From: Streptomyces chryseus | GTDB lineage: Bacteria > Actinomycetota > Actinomycetes > Streptomycetales > Streptomycetaceae | Assembly: GCF_014650755.1 (NCBI RefSeq) | Contig: NZ_BMVO01000013.1 | Location: 62,001 to 126,000, forward strand | Reading direction: 5' to 3' | Length of the DNA: 64,000 bases | Shown: positions 60,427 through 64,000 of the stretch, piece after piece | Layout of the letters: the number at the start of each line of letters is the position of its first letter | Numbering within the stretch: position 1 is the first letter of the stretch | The notes under the pieces: model-generated | Seen by the model: the letters and a program-made list of their open reading frames with translations, nothing else | Told to the model about the DNA's origin: nothing | Database searches by the model: none | Program-made: the position numbers and the translations under genes

Positions 60427-62940
60427 CTACAGCTGGCCGACCGAGGTGACGCGGACGACCGCCCGCCCCTCCTCGTCGGAGGCGGCGAGGTCGACCTCCG
60501 CGCTGATGCCCCAGTCGTGGTCGCCGTTGGGGTCGGCGAACGCCTGGCGGACGCGCCACAGGCCGTGCTCGGCGTCCTCCTCGATCATCAGCAGCTTGGG
60601 ACCGCGCGCGTCCGGCCCGGTGCCCAGGTCCTCGTACTCGTCCCAGTACGCGTCCATGGCCTCGCCCCACTTGTCCTCGTCCCAGCCGGACTCGCCGTCC
60701 ATCTCGCCCAGCTCGCGGACGTTGTCCAGGGCGGCCAGCTCGACCCGGCGGAACATGGCGTTGCGCACGAGCACCCGGAAGGCCCGCGCGTTGGCCGTGA
60801 CCGGCTTGACCTGGTCGGCGCGCTCCTGCGCCTGCTCCGCGGTCTCCACCTCGGGGTTGGCGAGCTGTTCCCACTCGTCGAGGAGGCTGGAGTCGACCTG
60901 GCGCACCAGCTCGCCGAGCCAGGCGATCAGGTCCTCCAGGTCCTCGGACTTGATGTCGTCCGGGATCGTGTGCTCGAGCGCCTTGTACGCGCCGGCGAGG
61001 TAGCGCAGCACGATGCCCTCGGTACGGGCGAGCTCGTAGTGCGAGGTGAACTCGGCGAAGGTCATGGCCCGCTCGTACATGTCGCGCACCACGGACTTCG
61101 GGGACACCGGGTGGTCACCGACCCACGGGTGGCTCTTGCGGTAGACGTTGTACCCGTGCCACAGCAGCTCCTCCAGCGGCTTCGGGTAGCTGATCTCCTG
61201 GAGCCGCTCCATGCGCTCCTCGTACTCGACACGGTCCGCCTTCATCTGGCCGACCGCCTCGCCGCGCGCCTTGTTCTGCTGGGCGGCGAGGATCTGGCGC
61301 GGGTCGTCGAGGGTCGACTCGACGACGGACACCATGTCCAGGGCGTACGAAGGGGAGTCCGGGTCCAGCAGCTCGTAGGCGGCCAGCGCGAACGTGGACA
61401 GCGGCTGGTTGAGCGCGAAGTCCTGCTGGAGATCGACGGTCAGCCGTACGGTACGGCCGTCCGCCTCCGGGGTCTCCAGCATCTCCACCACACCGCCGTC
61501 GAGCAGCGAGCGGAAGATGGCGATCGCCCGGCGGATGTGCCGCAGCTGCGCCTTGCGCGGCTCGTGGTTGTCCTCCAGGAGGTGGCGCATCGCGGCGAAG
61601 GGGTTGCCGGGACGGGCGATGACCGACAGCAGCATGGTGTGCGTGACGCGGAAGCGGCTGGTCAGCGGCTCGGGGTCGGAACCGATGAGCTTGTCGAAGG
61701 TCGTCTCGGACCAGGCGACGAAGCCCTCGGGAGCCTTCTTGCGGACCACCTTGCGGCGCTTCTTCGGGTCGTCGCCGGCCTTGGCGAGCGCCTTCTCGTT
61801 CTCCACGACGTGCTCCGGCGCCTGCGCGACGACCAGACCCGCCGTGTCGAAGCCGGCCCGGCCCGCGCGGCCCGCGATCTGGTGGAACTCACGGGCGCGG
61901 AGCGTGCGCACGCGCGTGCCGTCGTACTTCGTGAGCGCCGTGAACAGCACCGTGCGGATGGGCACGTTGACGCCGACGCCGAGGGTGTCCGTACCGCAGA
62001 TGACCTTCAGCAGGCCCGCCTGCGCGAGCTTCTCCACGAGCCTGCGGTACTTCGGCAGCATGCCCGCGTGGTGGACGCCGATGCCGTGCCGCACGTACCG
62101 CGAGAGGTTCTTGCCGAACTTGGTGGTGAAGCGGAAGTTGCCGATCAGCTCCGCGATCTGGTCCTTCTCCTCGCGCGAGCACATGTTGATGCTCATCAGC
62201 GACTGCGCCCGCTCGACGGCCGCCGCCTGCGTGAAGTGCACGATGTAGACCGGTGCCTGCTTGGTCTCCAGCAGCTCGGTCAGCGTCTCGGTGATCGGCG
62301 TGAGGCGGTACTCGTACGACAGCGGGACCGGCCGGGTCGCGGAGCGCACGACGGACGTCGGGCGGCCGGTGCGGCGGGTCAGGTCCTTCTCGAACATGGC
62401 GACGTCGCCGAGGGTCGCCGACATGAGGACGAACTGCGCCTGCGGCAGTTCAAGCAGCGGGATCTGCCACGCCCAGCCGCGGTCCGGCTCGGCGTAGAAG
62501 TGGAACTCGTCCATCACGACCTGGCCGATGTCGGCGTGCTTGCCGTCGCGCAGCGCGATGGAGGCGAGCACCTCCGCCGTGCAGGCGATCACCGGGGCGT
62601 CGGCGTTGACGGACGCGTCGCCCGTCAGCATGCCGACGTTCTCGGTGCCGAAGAGCTTGCACAGGTCGAAGAACTTCTCCGACACCAGCGCCTTGATCGG
62701 CGCGGTGTAGAAGGTGACCTTGTCCTGGGCGAGGGCGGCGAAGTGCGCGCCCGCCGCGACCAGGCTCTTGCCGGAGCCGGTGGGCGTGGAGAGGATCACG
62801 TTCGCACCGGACACCACCTCGATCAGCGCCTCCTCCTGAGCGGGATAGAGAGTGATGCCCTGGCCCTCGGCCCAAGAGGTGAAAGCCTCGAAGAGGGCAT
62901 CGGGGTCGGCGGTCGGGGGCATCTGATCGATAAGGGTCAC
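60427..62940 (-). CDS. Ski2/Mtr4-like DEAD/DEAH helicase with DUF3516
   Basis: 837 residues from the GTG at 62940 (MTLIDQMPPT); later ATG at 62922 is an alternative. Walker A TPTGSGKS, DEFH box in VMDEFHFYAEPD, SATLGD motif III and QIAGRAGRAGFD motif VI. A long C-terminal DUF3516 domain (about 480-837) follows. Actinobacterial relatives of RNA-processing Ski2/Mtr4 helicases; an RNA-turnover role is likely. Divergent from the YdjM-like gene. Confidence 0.93.
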   Translation of the reverse strand: MTLIDQMPPTADPDALFEAFTSWAEGQGITLYPAQEEALIEVVSGANVILSTPTGSGKSLVAAGAHFAALAQDKVTFYTAPIKALVSEKFFDLCKLFGTENVGMLTGDASVNADAPVIACTAEVLASIALRDGKHADIGQVVMDEFHFYAEPDRGWAWQIPLLELPQAQFVLMSATLGDVAMFEKDLTRRTGRPTSVVRSATRPVPLSYEYRLTPITETLTELLETKQAPVYIVHFTQAAAVERAQSLMSINMCSREEKDQIAELIGNFRFTTKFGKNLSRYVRHGIGVHHAGMLPKYRRLVEKLAQAGLLKVICGTDTLGVGVNVPIRTVLFTALTKYDGTRVRTLRAREFHQIAGRAGRAGFDTAGLVVAQAPEHVVENEKALAKAGDDPKKRRKVVRKKAPEGFVAWSETTFDKLIGSDPEPLTSRFRVTHTMLLSVIARPGNPFAAMRHLLEDNHEPRKAQLRHIRRAIAIFRSLLDGGVVEMLETPEADGRTVRLTVDLQQDFALNQPLSTFALAAYELLDPDSPSYALDMVSVVESTLDDPRQILAAQQNKARGEAVGQMKADRVEYEERMERLQEISYPKPLEELLWHGYNVYRKSHPWVGDHPVSPKSVVRDMYERAMTFAEFTSHYELARTEGIVLRYLAGAYKALEHTIPDDIKSEDLEDLIAWLGELVRQVDSSLLDEWEQLANPEVETAEQAQERADQVKPVTANARAFRVLVRNAMFRRVELAALDNVRELGEMDGESGWDEDKWGEAMDAYWDEYEDLGTGPDARGPKLLMIEEDAEHGLWRVRQAFADPNGDHDWGISAEVDLAASDEEGRAVVRVTSVGQL

Positions 62941-63061
62941 GCCCCCATCTTGCCTGGCTTCCCCCCTGAACACGGAACCGGTCGGCCGTTCGAAGATCAC
63001 GAGCGATACGCTGCCGTGTCGGCGGGGGCACACCACAAGAGCAAACGGGCGGGGAACGACC

Positions 63062-63853
63062 ATGATGGGACCGGCGCACTCACTGTCAGGGGCAGCGGCC
63101 TGGCTGGGGGTGGGGGCGGCGGCGGCCGCGGCCGGACATCCGATGCCCTGGCCCGTGCTCGTCGTCGGCGCCCTGATCTGCGCGGGCGCGGCTCTGGCCC
63201 CCGACCTCGACCACAAGTCCGCGACCATCTCGCGCGCCTTCGGTCCCGTGTCGAGGGGCATGTGCGAGATCGTCGACAAGCTGTCGTACGCCGTCTACAA
63301 GGCCACGAAGAAGCAGGGCGACCCGCGCAGGTCCGGCGGCCACCGCACGCTCACCCACACCTGGCTCTGGGCGGTCATGACCGGCGGCGGCGCGTCGCTC
63401 GCGGCGTACACGGGTGGCCGCTGGGCGGTGCTCGTCCTCCTCTTCGTGCACCTGGTGCTGGCGGTGGAGGGCCTGCTGTGGCGGGCCGCCCGGGTGTCCA
63501 GCGACATACTGGTGTGGCTGCTCGGCGCCACGAGCGCGTGGATCCTGGCGGGCGTACTGGACCAACCGGGCAACGGCGCCGACTGGCTGTTCACCGGCGA
63601 CGGCCAGGAGTACCTCTGGCTCGGGCTGCCGATCGTGCTCGGCGCGCTGGTCCACGACATCGGTGACGCGCTCACGGTCTCCGGCTGCCCGATCCTGTGG
63701 CCCATCCCGATCGGCCGCAAGCGCTGGTACCCGGTCGGGCCGCCGAAGGCGCTGCGGTTCCGCGCGGGCAGCTGGGTCGAGCTGAAGGTGCTGATGCCGG
63801 CGTTCATGCTGCTCGGGGGAGTGGGCGGCGCGGCGGCGCTCAACTTCATCTGA
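63062..63853 (+). CDS. YdjM-like membrane-bound metal-dependent hydrolase
   Basis: 263 residues with about six membrane segments. AHSLSGAAAW at the N-terminus, LAPDLDHKSATISR and GGHRTLTHTW carry the conserved His/Asp residues of the LexA-regulated YdjM (DUF457) family. The biochemical role is unknown in general. No LexA box was found in the 121-bp gap to the helicase. Confidence 0.9.
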   Translation: MMGPAHSLSGAAAWLGVGAAAAAAGHPMPWPVLVVGALICAGAALAPDLDHKSATISRAFGPVSRGMCEIVDKLSYAVYKATKKQGDPRRSGGHRTLTHTWLWAVMTGGGASLAAYTGGRWAVLVLLFVHLVLAVEGLLWRAARVSSDILVWLLGATSAWILAGVLDQPGNGADWLFTGDGQEYLWLGLPIVLGALVHDIGDALTVSGCPILWPIPIGRKRWYPVGPPKALRFRAGSWVELKVLMPAFMLLGGVGGAAALNFI

Positions 63854-63922
63854 CACTTTCCGTTCGGGTGAATTGAGGCCCGGACCCGCTGCCCGGCGCA
63901 CCAAGATCCGGTTCCTCAGGCC

Positions 63923-64000
63923 ATGGAACCCTTAAAGTTGACGCGCCGTCAGTTCACTGCCCGTACCGGGACGGTGGCCGCCGCCGCTGCCGTCACCACC
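63923..64000 (+). CDS. Start of a TAT-exported protein (partial)
   Basis: Only the first 26 codons are in the window. The frame MEPLKLTRRQFTARTGTVAA has a twin-arginine motif followed by an Ala-rich hydrophobic stretch. Codon 4 is TTA (63932-63934), rare in Streptomyces and read by the bldA tRNA, so expression may depend on development. Function cannot be told from this fragment. Confidence 0.6.
   Translation, partial: MEPLKLTRRQFTARTGTVAAAAAVTT

Noticed and set aside
59659..63666. 1335-codon open frame on the plus strand
   Set aside because: It is antisense to the TesB and helicase genes, whose motifs are clear. Long antisense frames are an artefact of very high GC at third positions.

Overview
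The window is a chromosomal segment of a high-GC actinomycete, almost certainly Streptomyces. Codon third positions are nearly all G or C. Typical Streptomyces families are present: a SARP regulator, an Scr1/DUF397/HATPase trio, a subtilisin-inhibitor-like protein, DUF6153 next to DUF305, TAT-exported PhoD, and an ECF41 sigma factor. One partial gene at the right edge carries a rare TTA codon. I see no rRNA, tRNA, CRISPR array or intact insertion sequence.

Layout. 1-13631: mixed housekeeping and regulatory genes (DUF885 hydrolase, Lrp regulator with a divergent Cys/Met-metabolism PLP enzyme, an unusual membrane-ACT-GNAT fusion, PhoD phosphatase, ECF41 sigma factor, GntR and ROK regulators, a mug-purB pair). 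14509-21827: a compact RiPP gene cluster. 22275-28001: SGNH hydrolase, two CBS-domain membrane proteins, a GNAT, a toxin-antitoxin-like pair, a methyltransferase and a VOC protein. 28039-32644: biotin biosynthesis (bioD, bioA, bioB leftward; bioF divergent). 32657-36963: DUF397/Scr1/HATPase trio, a secreted NlpC/P60 hydrolase behind a c-di-AMP riboswitch-like leader, a ClpP paralogue that lacks the catalytic His, and an orphan Phd antitoxin. 37274-41794: complete urease operon ureABCFGD. 41968-49684: secreted peptidase, epimerase, acyltransferase, DUF6153/DUF305, a frameshift-rich patch with a broken tetR, an SSI-type inhibitor and a CtaG-like protein. 49792-64000: pfkA, murT-gatD, def, a TetR/acyl-CoA dehydrogenase pair, glutathione peroxidase, amidohydrolase, hydroxyacid dehydrogenase, TesB thioesterase, a Ski2/Mtr4-like helicase, a YdjM-like membrane protein and the start of a TAT-exported protein.

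The most interesting system is the RiPP cluster. A 57-residue peptide ending in Cys is followed, after a 13-bp hairpin and a tandem heptanucleotide repeat, by seven genes that each overlap the next by about 4 nt: O-methyltransferase, APH-fold kinase, HopA1-family protein, flavin-dependent Cys decarboxylase (HFCD), two SnoaL-like proteins and an ABC exporter. A SARP regulator closes the locus. Kinase plus HopA1-type lyase plus HFCD is the logic of class V lanthipeptides and thioamitides. No YcaO or TfuA is present, so thioamides are not expected. The predicted product is a small cationic peptide with a C-terminal aminovinyl-cysteine ring (Ser52 to Cys57) and possibly one further thioether at Cys44. 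The two SnoaL-like proteins are unexplained and are candidate cyclisation or tailoring factors.

Regulatory structure read directly from the sequence includes a dre-like palindrome before the GntR gene, perfect inverted repeats in the bioB/bioF and tetR/acyl-CoA dehydrogenase intergenic regions, triple GTAC repeats before the Phd antitoxin, and several strong GC-rich terminators.
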